The notes beneath the pieces were generated by a model that made no database searches, was not told the DNA's origin, and was given only the letters and a program-made list of their open reading frames with translations. From a virus: 30,632 bases of DNA. Shown one piece after another: positions 16,221 to 23,586 of this stretch (positions are counted from its first letter, which is position 1; the number at the start of each line of letters is the position of its first letter). Where the stretch lies: the IMG/VR virus record IMGVR_UViG_3300006750_000048, positions 1-30,632 of that record; one strand, 5' to 3'. The translations under genes and the position numbers were made by a program.

Positions 16221-18181
16221 CAGTCTATCACGTTCACCACTAATTGCGGTGCATTGGTATCGCCAAATTCAGTAGAGTAACTACCCAAATCAATAGCGGC
16301 TGATATGTTGTCATACCAGATGCCGAAATTTGCGTAGTGGGTGTCATCATAATTAGCGTGATCAACCATAGCCTGAATCAAGTCAGTGACATCGATGCAG
16401 ACTCTAAAAAGCCCATTGGTGTATGCGCTGTTACTGTCAGACAACCCGGCCTCAGTTATGGTTATCTGCGGGTAAAGTTTCCCGGCAGTGTTTTTAGGTA
16501 GGTTACTTGCGCCCCATGGGGTTTCTGTTTTAGTTCCAGGTGTCTCAAGGAACAGCAGAAAGTTGTCAACGTCGTTGGTGTCGGACACGTAAAAAGATAA
16601 CTCGGCCCATCGTATCTGTGCGTCTTCTGCCAAACCGGTGAGAAATGCCGCACCACCATCCAGTCGGCCCAGTGGTGCGCTAGTGCCAGATATCAACATG
16701 TACTGGTTGCCGTCATCCCAACCACCAGCCCCGTCATCGTTACCACAATGCGCCTCGGTATTGATCGTATGATTATAGGTTGTCGGAAAGGTGGTGACGG
16801 AAGTTACGTTCCAACCTTCATCGGCTTGTGTTGTGTTGGCAACAATGGTTGCCTCGCCCAATGAATTGATCATTGATACCGTCACGTCGTCAGGAGTGAA
16901 ATCAAGCCGGGCAAGCGAGTGCTGCTGTATAAGCGTTGACTGTGGTCGATCAGTGTAGGTCATATCACCACCGACACCACTGGACTGCAGAAAATCCCAC
17001 GGTGCGATGTTATGCGCCTGACCACCGGGGCCGCCGTTGTACGCTTTCATCGGTCGAGCCGGGAGTCCGTGTTGCAACGATGGAGAATGCCAGTCTCCAC
17101 CACCAAAGATGCAACGCTTCGGGTCATCCAACGAATCATAAAACAAATGCCAGTCAGTTGGTCTTGCACCCCACCCGTTAAATGCTAAAGCTGATGTCTC
17201 GATACCGGTGGGCGGGTACGCTATTATGAAATGAACCCAGTCGCACACCGTTGCATTCTCTATAGCAACAGCCCACGCACGTTGTGTTGCTCCTAATAGC
17301 AGCCTGTCTGCTTCCGGCGAGTGATCGTTCGGATGTTTGCCGCCAGTACCATCAAGAACAACAACCTCGACCAGATTGTCGCCGAGTATGAAGCTGTAAT
17401 ACATTGCTGCATAATCAGCGGCAACCGGTGTTCCGTCCGGGTCACCGGACCCACCGTTACATTCATACGGGAGATCGAGCCCGTCGTTGGCTGTCACGTA
17501 AGGTGCGTTCGGGTAGAAAAGTTTTTGCGCCTCGATAGAACGCACGTAAGTTATGTTTGCTTCACCCTGATTGGTCAACGTACCGCCCGCCGAAGTGAAT
17601 CCAGTTATTGTGTGGTCATCCCTGTCACCGGGAGTGTCGTGATTGCCGCCGACCCAGATCTGCGGCCATTGGTGGTTCACTCGCATAACACCAGGGTTGT
17701 CTAAAAAAGACTCGTACTGGTCGTAGTAGTCCTGCAACGATGGAGGATCTCCGTTGTCAATCAATTCCTTCTCGATACGATTTACAGCATGCCCCCAGAG
17801 AGTTTCAGTGAAGTGTGTATATCCATTATCACTTCCCCAAACAAAAAGATCCGGTTGGTTTGCCTCTACAACTTTGCTTAAAGGAAACGATATGGTCTTT
17901 CCAAAACAATTAGTATGCATGATGCGAATTGCGTCACCGGCTCTTGGCACGAGAACCGTGTAACCTGTATCAGTGCCGTCGAGAACGATCGGGTATCTCT
18001 GACCCGCAGTCAGTCCGGTCTTTATGTCAGACCCGGTGTTATTAAGCCCGCTCGTGGCAACAGAACGCGAGTCACCATCGATGAGCCACGTCACGTTCGC
18101 GCCGTCAGTTGTTTTTATCCATATTGCAATTGACGACGTGGCTGGTGTGCCAATTTCAACGTGCCACATAGCTACAGCCAT
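16220..18181 (-). CDS. PhoD-like metallophosphoesterase with C-terminal beta-sandwich
   Basis: 653 aa, ATG at 18181 (TAATG junction). Residues 1-85 form an N-terminal beta domain, as in PhoD-type phosphodiesterases. The catalytic part shows LFVWGSDNGYTHF (112-124), IWVGGNHDTPGDRDDH (175-190; GNHD at 179-182) and, near residue 355, FGGGDWHSPS, matching the metal-binding GNHD and GD.H segments of calcineurin-like enzymes. Between them is LVEVVVLDGTGG plus a LGATQRAWA helix typical of PhoD. Residues about 480-653 resemble the beta-sandwich domains attached to secreted carbohydrate enzymes (FRVCIDVTDLIQAMVDH; EFGDTNAPQLVVNV). No signal peptide is visible. Located among virion genes, it may act on cell-surface phosphodiesters such as teichoic or capsular polymers. 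Confidence 0.8.
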   Translation of the reverse strand: MAVAMWHVEIGTPATSSIAIWIKTTDGANVTWLIDGDSRSVATSGLNNTGSDIKTGLTAGQRYPIVLDGTDTGYTVLVPRAGDAIRIMHTNCFGKTISFPLSKVVEANQPDLFVWGSDNGYTHFTETLWGHAVNRIEKELIDNGDPPSLQDYYDQYESFLDNPGVMRVNHQWPQIWVGGNHDTPGDRDDHTITGFTSAGGTLTNQGEANITYVRSIEAQKLFYPNAPYVTANDGLDLPYECNGGSGDPDGTPVAADYAAMYYSFILGDNLVEVVVLDGTGGKHPNDHSPEADRLLLGATQRAWAVAIENATVCDWVHFIIAYPPTGIETSALAFNGWGARPTDWHLFYDSLDDPKRCIFGGGDWHSPSLQHGLPARPMKAYNGGPGGQAHNIAPWDFLQSSGVGGDMTYTDRPQSTLIQQHSLARLDFTPDDVTVSMINSLGEATIVANTTQADEGWNVTSVTTFPTTYNHTINTEAHCGNDDGAGGWDDGNQYMLISGTSAPLGRLDGGAAFLTGLAEDAQIRWAELSFYVSDTNDVDNFLLFLETPGTKTETPWGASNLPKNTAGKLYPQITITEAGLSDSNSAYTNGLFRVCIDVTDLIQAMVDHANYDDTHYANFGIWYDNISAAIDLGSYSTEFGDTNAPQLVVNVID

Positions 18182-19014
18182 TACAGATCCCTCGCGGCTG
18201 CCGGTATAGATTTACGAAGGTAACAATGATCACGCATAATTTTCGCGACCATTTCATATCTATCTTCCTCCAGTCGTTGTGCAAAGAAGTGACTCATCGA
18301 AAACCCGGCATCAACCGCATTCATTTCATCAGTAATTGCAACAGACGCATCGGATGGATCACGAGAAGTACCCCATAACGCTAATCCGGCATCGGGGTTT
18401 ATAGTGGTACCCGGATCAGTCAGTGCGCCGGATTTCACACGACTGCCTTCGATAAATACATCGACAAAATAACCTTCCTTCAGGAAGCACATGGCTGCAC
18501 CAATGTGATAAATACTCGACTTCTTGGTTTGCCCGGCAATACCAGGCGGGTACAGGACGTTAGACCCGGATTCAATCCAACTTGGAATTGTAACCACAAC
18601 AGACTCAGAGTCAGACGCATTAGGTCGCCAGCAAAACTCCAACGGATCGTTAGCTTTTGCACCGTCGATCCACATACCATAACCACGATAATTGAAATTA
18701 GTATTAGTAAGTGATGGGTCCGGGTCACTGCCGCAATCAAACAACATGGTTTTTGCCACCCGTATGCTGGAGGTTATTTTTATGAAGAAAGAAAATAACT
18801 GGATGCCATACTTCCCGTTTTCCACCATCGACTTCGGGTCAAACAACCGCAACACGTCGCGATTGTTGTACTGGTATATACAATCATCAGGGGTCCACCA
18901 GTCAGTACCGCCATTCTGGCTTACTTCGGTTTGCGTATCGGGTGTCGCGTCATATGTAGATGCCTGATATAAATTAAAATCGGCAACTGTCAGTACGTTT
19001 GATTCAATAGTCAT
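18181..19014 (-). CDS. Beta-rich putative tail or adsorption protein
   Basis: 277 aa, ATG at 19014 overlapping the stop of the lectin-like gene (ATGA). Strand-like segments alternate with Gly/Ser/Asn loops (YQASTYDATPDTQTEVSQNG; GIQLFSFFIKITSSIRVAKT; NFNYRGYGMWIDGAKANDP; ESVVVTIPSWIESGSNVLYP; FVDVFIEGSRVKSG), suggesting a concanavalin-like jelly roll, and the C-terminus is helical (EEDRYEMVAKIMRDHCYLRK). I recognise no family with certainty. Being between a LamG-like protein and a phosphoesterase with a beta-sandwich domain suggests the three act together at the host surface. No signal peptide is visible. Confidence 0.6.
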   Translation of the reverse strand: MTIESNVLTVADFNLYQASTYDATPDTQTEVSQNGGTDWWTPDDCIYQYNNRDVLRLFDPKSMVENGKYGIQLFSFFIKITSSIRVAKTMLFDCGSDPDPSLTNTNFNYRGYGMWIDGAKANDPLEFCWRPNASDSESVVVTIPSWIESGSNVLYPPGIAGQTKKSSIYHIGAAMCFLKEGYFVDVFIEGSRVKSGALTDPGTTINPDAGLALWGTSRDPSDASVAITDEMNAVDAGFSMSHFFAQRLEEDRYEMVAKIMRDHCYLRKSIPAAARDL

Positions 19015-19904
19015 GGTACGAACAATCTAGGCGCATTCGGGAAATAAATCTGGTTGAGAAACGTCTGAATGACACTGCTCTCTGACGAGTTCAGTAACCG
19101 GTCATACAGAATCCACGCGGCGATATCACAATGCAACCACGAGGCTGGCGAGTTACCTGCGCCGGTACCGGGCCAGACGTAAGCACCACTTGCACCCATG
19201 CGAAAGTACTCAGGTTCAAAATCGGCTGTCGAAGTAATTGCAGTGTCAGTGCTTTCTTCAACACCATTAACCCGATGACTTACCGAGTCAGCACCGATAT
19301 CGATATGTGAGGATACGATATACCAACCGGTTGTAAGATCAGTGGTTGTGTCAGTATCAATATCATTGGCTGCCCCACCACCACCGAACACACCGTTTGC
19401 TCTAGTTACCTGCCCAACACCACCTGTACCTGTAGCTGCAATTAACGAACAACCTTTTTCACTTTGCCATGAACCGAATTCCAGTTCACCAATACCAATT
19501 GCAACTCCGCCTGAAGTGTCAGTGTTAATGCGTAGTACACAAAACGAGGTCAGATAGCCACTGGTGAAATACGACGAGGTCAGATTAAATACATCCAGGC
19601 AATTGGCAACCCCGTCGAACTCGGCATACGGGGTTCCGTTCGGACCGGCAGTAGCACGATAGGTCGGGCGGGCCGACGCACTTCCAGCATGGAGCAGTAT
19701 TGTGCTTTGCTCGTTCGGGAAGTCCTCGACTGGATCAGTGTCGTCGCACGGATCACCACTTGCATCGAGCATCTGGTTGATTGTACTCACCCACGAATAG
19801 TCCGTTGAGATCGGCACACCGCCGGAATTCATCCACGGAGGCGCACTGGTTACCGGTTTGGTAACCGGATGCGTCACCGGGTGAGTAACGCTATATGTTG
19901 GCAT
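19011..19904 (-). CDS. LamG/concanavalin-like lectin virion protein
   Basis: 297 aa, ATG at 19904 (TGATG junction with the 104-aa gene). The N-terminus YSVTHPVTHPVTKPVTSA is the VT-repeat leader common on phage proteins that carry a laminin-G-like domain. The body follows the LamG pattern: TPYAEFDGVANCLDVF, TSGYLTSFCVLRINTDTSG, TGWYIVSSHIDIGADSVSHR, and a terminal CDIAAWILYDRLLNSSESSV helix with TFLNQIY, corresponding to the 'i.eiivydr.Ls..e...v..yL...y' ending. The domain normally binds carbohydrate. Its position next to the other beta-rich genes supports a receptor- or polysaccharide-binding role on the particle. Confidence 0.75.
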   Translation of the reverse strand: MPTYSVTHPVTHPVTKPVTSAPPWMNSGGVPISTDYSWVSTINQMLDASGDPCDDTDPVEDFPNEQSTILLHAGSASARPTYRATAGPNGTPYAEFDGVANCLDVFNLTSSYFTSGYLTSFCVLRINTDTSGGVAIGIGELEFGSWQSEKGCSLIAATGTGGVGQVTRANGVFGGGGAANDIDTDTTTDLTTGWYIVSSHIDIGADSVSHRVNGVEESTDTAITSTADFEPEYFRMGASGAYVWPGTGAGNSPASWLHCDIAAWILYDRLLNSSESSVIQTFLNQIYFPNAPRLFVP

Positions 19905-20218
19905 CAGTCTGAAACAGCCATGTTAAGGCTGAACGTCGTCCCGCCTGATCCAGTTCTGCTTCGTAAGTAAATACCACCACCGAGTGTCAGGTCAATTGTT
20001 CCTTTTGCCGTGAACTGGGCATCAGGATGATCGAACCATTCACTGTTGTCCGGGCTGGTCTGAAGTTTGATTTCAGCACCAGAGTCGAAGGTTCCCCATG
20101 CGTAAACCGTTACAACATGAAAACCTTGAGTACCCCTGACAGACGGAAGAAGAACAACGTCTACAGCCGCATTTGTATCCACCGATGTTAGTGGTGTAGT
20201 AGTCAGTAAGTCAGCCAC
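19904..20218 (-). CDS. Small beta-rich structural protein
   Basis: 104 aa, starting at a GTG at 20218 with GAGGAG six bases upstream; that SD lies in the last codons of the HEFGH-protein gene. The sequence has a regular strand pattern (TPLTSVDTNAAVDVVLLPSV; GFHVVTVYAWGTFDSGAEIK; GTIDLTLGGGIYLRSRTG) ending in FSLNMAVSD, so an all-beta fold is expected. Similar small proteins are often minor virion or adaptor components of lectin-like proteins. It may form a unit with the lectin-like gene that follows. Family not recognised. Confidence 0.62.
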   Translation of the reverse strand: MADLLTTTPLTSVDTNAAVDVVLLPSVRGTQGFHVVTVYAWGTFDSGAEIKLQTSPDNSEWFDHPDAQFTAKGTIDLTLGGGIYLRSRTGSGGTTFSLNMAVSD

Positions 20219-20221
20219 TAT

Positions 20222-21154
20222 TTACTCCTCGTTTACATTTCCAGAATGCCGATCCGTTTCGGGATCGGCTGCATTGTCCCTGTCGAACTGTACCTGTGTC
20301 CAGTACCGGCTATTATTTAGCCTGTCCTGTTCTTCTACCGTGTCCGACACAAATGGTTTTTCACCTTCACGTGAAGCCCAATTTACTTCCGGGTCTTCGA
20401 TCAACTTTCTCTCTCTGCGCCGGATGTAGCTTTCAGGATTTTCCATGTCACGGACATATTCCTGTTCTACCTCGGAGAACAGCGTTTTGATCTTCTTACC
20501 TCGGTGTTCTTTTCTACCACCTTGGTGCTTGACTGTCCGCATGATTGCTTCATCCCACTCGGACTTGGTTCGGGCGGTGTACGCATCCATCATGTATATG
20601 AAAGAATGCGAGTTATCGGGAAAAGCCCGGTGACCGAATTCATGCGGCCAGACATTCGACTGTTGGTTGTACGGGTTACTGTCACCACCGATGTTATCGG
20701 GTCCAACCGCATAAACCGTGTCCGGTTCAAATTTCTGTTCAGGTACTCCTCTTGCCCGGTTGGTTTCGTTGGCCCGGTCCATCACCTTGCCATAATGATC
20801 GTTCAACCGTTCTTCATTCTCGCTGCTTTTTTCATACGGATGTGTGTACAGCCCATCGAGATTCCAAGCTTTGTGTGTAGGGTTATCCCGATCGTGAACA
20901 CCCATGACCCGGATCATCTCTGCATGGTCTGCATCGATGTTGCCTGACTTGCCTCTGAATGGCCCTAGCCGGTTCGCTATATCTATTTCAAATTCATTAT
21001 CCATCATTTGCATCGATGCTTCGCGTGCCTCTTCCAGATCGTCACCAAAAACTGCTCGACCTACCCTGTCCTCGCGCATATTAAAATCGGATGCCGCCTG
21101 ATTGTTGGCAACAGTTTCATTCGGTGCATCGGCCATGTCGTGTCTTCCACTCAT
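20222..21154 (-). CDS. Protein with HExxH zinc-protease motif
   Basis: 310 aa, ATG at 21154 (TAATG junction). The N-terminal 125 residues are acidic and helical (GDDLEEAREASMQMMDNEFE). Residues 168-178 read NVWPHEFGHRA; HEFGH (171-175) is the HExxH zinc-binding and catalytic motif of gluzincin/metzincin-type metalloproteases, with His171, Glu172 and His175. A third ligand is not obvious; His183 or Asp190 in the following DNSHSFIYMMDAY, or glutamates near FSEVEQEY, are candidates. Residues about 200-310 are charged and helical. Capsid maturation proteases are usually of other families, so this is unusual. It could be a virion-carried protease acting at entry or on a virion precursor. Activity is not proven by the motif alone. 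Confidence 0.6.
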   Translation of the reverse strand: MSGRHDMADAPNETVANNQAASDFNMREDRVGRAVFGDDLEEAREASMQMMDNEFEIDIANRLGPFRGKSGNIDADHAEMIRVMGVHDRDNPTHKAWNLDGLYTHPYEKSSENEERLNDHYGKVMDRANETNRARGVPEQKFEPDTVYAVGPDNIGGDSNPYNQQSNVWPHEFGHRAFPDNSHSFIYMMDAYTARTKSEWDEAIMRTVKHQGGRKEHRGKKIKTLFSEVEQEYVRDMENPESYIRRRERKLIEDPEVNWASREGEKPFVSDTVEEQDRLNNSRYWTQVQFDRDNAADPETDRHSGNVNEE

Positions 21155-21369
21155 TACTTCACCTTTGATTTCGACATTTTGAACCGAGCCGCGACCGGGC
21201 CGGTCTTACTGTACTTTTTACGAGATAACTCTTTCGCCGGGTGATCCGGCAGCTTTGCATTTCGTTTTGCACGTGCAGCCTGTTCCTGAGCGACCTGCAT
21301 CGAGAGTGTCTCGCCGTGCGGTGATTTGTTGCCACGGATATGCTTATGACTGTCGCTTTCTTTACCCAT
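21154..21369 (-). CDS. Small basic hypothetical protein
   Basis: 71 aa, ATG at 21369, overlapping the terminase small subunit stop by one base (TGATG). It is basic and polar throughout (SDSHKHIRGNKSPHGETLSM; QEQAARAKRNAKLPDHPAKE; SRKKYSKTGPVAARFKMSKS), with no hydrophobic core and a Lys-rich end. It could bind nucleic acid. Neighbouring genes give no more specific clue. Family not recognised. Confidence 0.62.
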   Translation of the reverse strand: MGKESDSHKHIRGNKSPHGETLSMQVAQEQAARAKRNAKLPDHPAKELSRKKYSKTGPVAARFKMSKSKVK

Positions 21370-22082
21370 CAGTCTACCCTTTGTGCTGTGCCTTCGATAA
21401 CGGCAGGATCGCCTTTGCGTTTTCTGTGCGCCAGTTCACGACGCTTTCTGGCACCGTCGAGTGTTTCCTGGTGGTTGACCGTCACGTTCACCTCTTGCAA
21501 CAGGTGCTGCTTATCACCGAAGCGACGGAAATTCAGTCGACCCATTACCCACTGGCGCGTGTTGATTTTAAGTTTTGCCCGGTGGACGACATCATGATTA
21601 ACCCGGTTGCCGGTCTTGTCGTCCTTGTTGTCATCTGAAATGTCGATGATCTCATCGAGCAGGGATTCAGCCTGAACATGTCGACACTCCTGATAGATCT
21701 GGTTGATCTCGTTGTCGTTCAATATCAGCCTGTAGAGATTGTTGAACTCTTCCGGCAGGAGGTTCAACTCTTCACTGGCCGCTTTCAGGGTCGAGCCCAT
21801 TGCAACCTGTGTGAACAATTCCTCGATTCGCTCGATCGGCCAATCGCGCCTGATCCACTGTAATTCTGCGTGCCGTATTTTTGCTACTGCATCGTCAGTG
21901 GCGACGATGTATCCACGGAAGGTTTGTAGTGAAACCCCGGCAGCCTTGCATGCGGCTTTTCGGGTTGCGCCTTCAGCCAGTTGCCTGAGTATCTCCCGCC
22001 ATCGGACATCGTCCATTGGCGTTCCCGTGATGACACGGGTCTGCTTGGTGACCGGATTTATGCGGTCGGCTGAAGCACTCAT
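21369..22082 (-). CDS. terS: Terminase small subunit
   Basis: 237 aa, ATG at 22082. It lacks a strong SD and starts three bases after the stop of the 54-aa gene, suggesting coupled translation. The N-terminal half holds a helix-turn-helix (WREILRQLAEGATRKAACKA then AGVSLQTFRGYI) and a second helical repeat (TLKAASEELNLLPEEFNNLY), suited to binding the packaging site. The C-terminal part has AKLKINTRQWVMGRLNFRRF, the widely shared 'r..l..d.rkW...rl.p.rfGdk' segment of small terminases, and a basic tail (GARKRRELAHRKRKGD). It should recognise the packaging site and recruit the large subunit. In most phages the two subunits are adjacent; here about 5.1 kb separates them. Confidence 0.88.
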   Translation of the reverse strand: MSASADRINPVTKQTRVITGTPMDDVRWREILRQLAEGATRKAACKAAGVSLQTFRGYIVATDDAVAKIRHAELQWIRRDWPIERIEELFTQVAMGSTLKAASEELNLLPEEFNNLYRLILNDNEINQIYQECRHVQAESLLDEIIDISDDNKDDKTGNRVNHDVVHRAKLKINTRQWVMGRLNFRRFGDKQHLLQEVNVTVNHQETLDGARKRRELAHRKRKGDPAVIEGTAQRVD

Positions 22083-22085
22083 ACA

Positions 22086-22250
22086 TCACAGTCCGGCAAA
22101 CGGATTATGGCCGGGCTTTTCGACAAACTGCTTTTTCCGGTTGCGGCGTAATTTCTGGTACACCGGGTACGGTTTCTCGTTGCCGTCGAGCGCAAAAACC
22201 ATCGATCGCATGCTCATTACTCTGGTCTTAGGGAGTACACCGTCAGGCAT
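22086..22250 (-). CDS. 54-aa protein at the head of the late operon
   Basis: The start at the ATG at 22250 (MPDGVLPKTRVMSM) is chosen because GGAGG lies eight bases upstream; an ATG at 22255 is in another frame and too close, and the longer in-frame extension to 22379 would run through the leader hairpin. The product is small and basic (GNEKPYPVYQKLRRNRKKQF, ending in HNPFAGL). It is followed after three bases by the terminase small subunit, so its translation may feed that gene. Function unknown; a terminase accessory or a leader peptide are possibilities. Confidence 0.7.
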   Translation of the reverse strand: MPDGVLPKTRVMSMRSMVFALDGNEKPYPVYQKLRRNRKKQFVEKPGHNPFAGL

Positions 22251-22274
22251 AGCATCGTCCTCCAAATATAAAGT

Positions 22275-22308
22275 GGTTCCCGGCTGAAGGGGGATACAGC
22301 CGGGAACC
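22275..22308 (-). promoter_or_regulatory. Perfect 12-bp hairpin in the late-operon leader
   Basis: Bases 22275-22286 and 22297-22308 are perfectly complementary and enclose a 10-base loop. On the minus-strand transcript the hairpin lies about 12 bases upstream of the GGAGG that serves the 54-aa gene. There is no U run after it, so it is not an intrinsic terminator. It could stabilise the 5' end of the late mRNA, mark a processing site or bind a regulator. Confidence 0.7.
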
Positions 22309-22380
22309 CATCCCGCACTCATCGGGTGTACTGGCGAGTCACACCCCCGTAACCGGAGACAAATCAGCCACGGAATCATG

Positions 22381-22410
22381 AGACTAAGCCCGGCATGGTA
22401 ATAAAGTCAA
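22381..22410 (-). promoter_or_regulatory. Candidate sigma70-like promoter for the late operon
   Basis: On the minus strand TTGACT (22410-22405) matches five of six -35 bases and, after an 18-base spacer, TAGTCT (22386-22381) keeps the key T, A and final T of a -10 box. Transcription would begin about 120 bases before the first late ATG and include the 22275-22308 hairpin. The -10 is weak, so this may need an activator or may be chance. Confidence 0.3.
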
Positions 22411-22648
22411 CTGTTTCATGCAAAATCGGGTATCTGATTTTCAGCGAAAAAAAATATTTCCGTACACAATTTGGCATCCTACTGAAATCGTGAACAACAT
22501 CGGATCGTGTACACGGGGGATGGGTAGAACTTAAACCTGGAGAATGTGAATTTTAAAATTTGCGATTTCCAGAGTTACAGGGTGGTACCGTTTGCCCGGC
22601 ACCTTGCCCGGCCTTTCCCCGTTTCCCCGTTTCCCTGGATCATGAGAC

Positions 22649-22786
22649 TCATTTCCCATCGGTTTTCCACGCCCGGTTTACCGTGACTGTGAGCCGACCC
22701 TCTGAATCCGTTGCTACCAGTACATTGTTGCCTATCGTATGCGATGTACTTGTCACGTCTTCCCTTTTAGTCAGACCGACGAACAT
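22649..22786 (-). CDS. Small minus-strand gene, 45 aa, unknown function
   Basis: An ATG at 22786 with AAGGG seven bases upstream opens a 45-codon frame (MFVGLTKREDVTSTSHTIGN ... TVNRAWKTDGK) to a TGA at 22651-22649. The product has a natural soluble composition with strand-like VLVATDSEGRLTVTVNRAW. The frame also extends 13 codons upstream without a usual start codon (KIKPSKGFS), so it may be the remains of a longer gene. It is the only gene-like frame in the hinge and would be the first gene of the leftward unit, about 400 bases before the 54-aa gene. No family recognised. A chance frame cannot be excluded at this length. Confidence 0.5.
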   Translation of the reverse strand: MFVGLTKREDVTSTSHTIGNNVLVATDSEGRLTVTVNRAWKTDGK

Positions 22787-22876
22787 GCTGAAACCCTTAC
22801 TGGGCTTGATCTTCAGAGGATGTACTTAAATACTTTTAAATATTTTTCAATATTTCTCTACATTGATGGGTCAATA

Positions 22877-22908
22877 TCGACATTTTTCGCCTATATAAGT
22901 GTTAAAAT
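22877..22908 (+). promoter_or_regulatory. Candidate early promoter with extended -10
   Basis: TGTTAAAAT at 22900-22908 is an extended -10 (TG-n-TAAAAT). TCGACA at 22877-22882 matches five of six -35 bases but at a long 20-base spacing. An inverted repeat ATTGA-TGGG-TCAAT just upstream (22862-22875) could be an operator. It lies 36 bases before the first early ATG, in the most AT-rich part of the window. Confidence 0.4.
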
Positions 22909-22943
22909 CAGCACTGGCACAAAAACCACTTCAGGAGACAGAT

Positions 22944-23252
22944 ATGGATGGACTAATATTCGGGCTGACCGACAATGCAGTACTCATTGCGTCAGCGTAT
23001 GTCGGCGCACTGAACGTCGAGAAATACTTTGAGGGGCGCGGAGTACTGGGAGCTATCGTCGGTGCAGGAATTGGCAACACAATCAGCGACAGTCTTGGCG
23101 CAATCATCGATCCGTCGATGCACAATATGATCGTCGGCATTACTGTCGGTTGCATCATCCCACTTTTCGCGCTACCCATCATCGAGAAATTCAAACCGAC
23201 TGCTGACGTTAACGTGCAGTCAATCACTCACACTCAGGAGATACGACAATGA
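22944..23252 (+). CDS. Small membrane protein, first early gene
   Basis: 102 aa, starting at the ATG at 22944 (MDGLIFGLTDNAVLIASAYV), with AGGAGA upstream; an earlier in-frame start at 22899 has no SD and overlaps the promoter candidate. Hydrophobic stretches lie at residues about 5-20, 29-54 (VLGAIVGAGIGNTISDSLGA) and 62-78 (MIVGITVGCIIPLFALP), so two or three membrane segments are likely; the Gly-rich middle is glycine-zipper-like. The C-terminal 24 residues are soluble. Its stop overlaps the next start (ATGA). It could be a holin-like or superinfection-related membrane protein, but its early place argues against a plain lysis role. Function unknown. Confidence 0.75.
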   Translation: MDGLIFGLTDNAVLIASAYVGALNVEKYFEGRGVLGAIVGAGIGNTISDSLGAIIDPSMHNMIVGITVGCIIPLFALPIIEKFKPTADVNVQSITHTQEIRQ

Positions 23253-23407
23253 ACAAATGGAATTTAACGGCAAGCGAAGTACGCAAAGCAACAGCCGCCG
23301 CGAAGTACGCAAACCTTCCGGTAAACTCAGTACTCGCACGACCGGCAACCGCGCGGCAACTTATTAAAGACGTTGCAAGCGAACAGCAAAAAGCCAAACA
23401 CGTTTAA
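23249..23407 (+). CDS. Short basic early protein (52 aa)
   Basis: The ATG at 23249 overlaps the preceding stop (ATGA) and follows CAGGAGATACGACA. The 52-residue product (MNKWNLTASEVRKATAAAKY ... SEQQKAKHV) is basic, Ala-rich and probably helical, with no membrane segment. The leader spacing (GGAGATACGACA-ATG) is the same as for the next gene (GGAGATACGACC-ATG), which supports both starts. No family recognised. Confidence 0.7.
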   Translation: MNKWNLTASEVRKATAAAKYANLPVNSVLARPATARQLIKDVASEQQKAKHV

Positions 23408-23420
23408 CGGAGATACGACC

Positions 23421-23576
23421 ATGACCGCAAGTAAAGAATTTAAGTTAGTACGTAAAACCGATAACGTAATAACCGACGAAGGTAGCGCGCGCAAAATACG
23501 CAAGCTACGCAAGGCTGACCCCGATAAATATTTTATAGGACGTTCGTTCGCTAAGAATGTCGGTGACAAATGGTAG
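23421..23576 (+). CDS. Short basic early protein (51 aa)
   Basis: The ATG at 23421 follows CGGAGATACGACC; a longer in-frame extension to 23373 would overlap the preceding gene and lacks an SD. The product (MTASKEFKLVRKTDNVITDE ... GRSFAKNVGDKW) is highly basic (KIRKLRKADPDKY) and soluble. It is the last gene before the first hammerhead element, whose 5' strand begins about ten bases after the stop. A nucleic-acid-binding role is possible from charge only. Function unknown. Confidence 0.7.
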   Translation: MTASKEFKLVRKTDNVITDEGSARKIRKLRKADPDKYFIGRSFAKNVGDKW

Positions 23577-23586
23577 ACCGACAATA

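Larger units (their letters stand above)
22309..22943. other. Divergent intergenic hinge between late and early units
   Basis: This 635-base stretch separates the two oppositely transcribed halves. It holds a minus-strand promoter candidate (22381-22410), a 10-base palindrome CGTGTACACG (22506-22515), a GC-rich tract with repeated TTTCCCCG units (about 22600-22635), a likely small minus-strand gene (22649-22786), an AT-rich tract with repeated TTTTAAATA-like units (about 22808-22860), an inverted repeat ATTGA-TGGG-TCAAT (22862-22875) and a plus-strand promoter candidate (22877-22908). An origin or regulator sites could lie here, but I see no decisive motif. An open frame with MIQGNGETGKG at its start (22643-22575, 22 codons, minus) is too short to call. 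Confidence 0.55.

Noticed and set aside
22433-22443. CTGATTTTCAG hairpin next to eight A residues as a terminator
   Set aside because: On the minus strand the T run comes before the hairpin, and on the plus strand the run is A, so neither direction gives a terminator; the stem is only four pairs.
22560-22829. Plus-strand 89-codon open frame in the hinge
   Set aside because: It needs a TTG start without an SD, has an unnatural Pro/Cys-rich composition, and is antisense to the better 45-aa frame.
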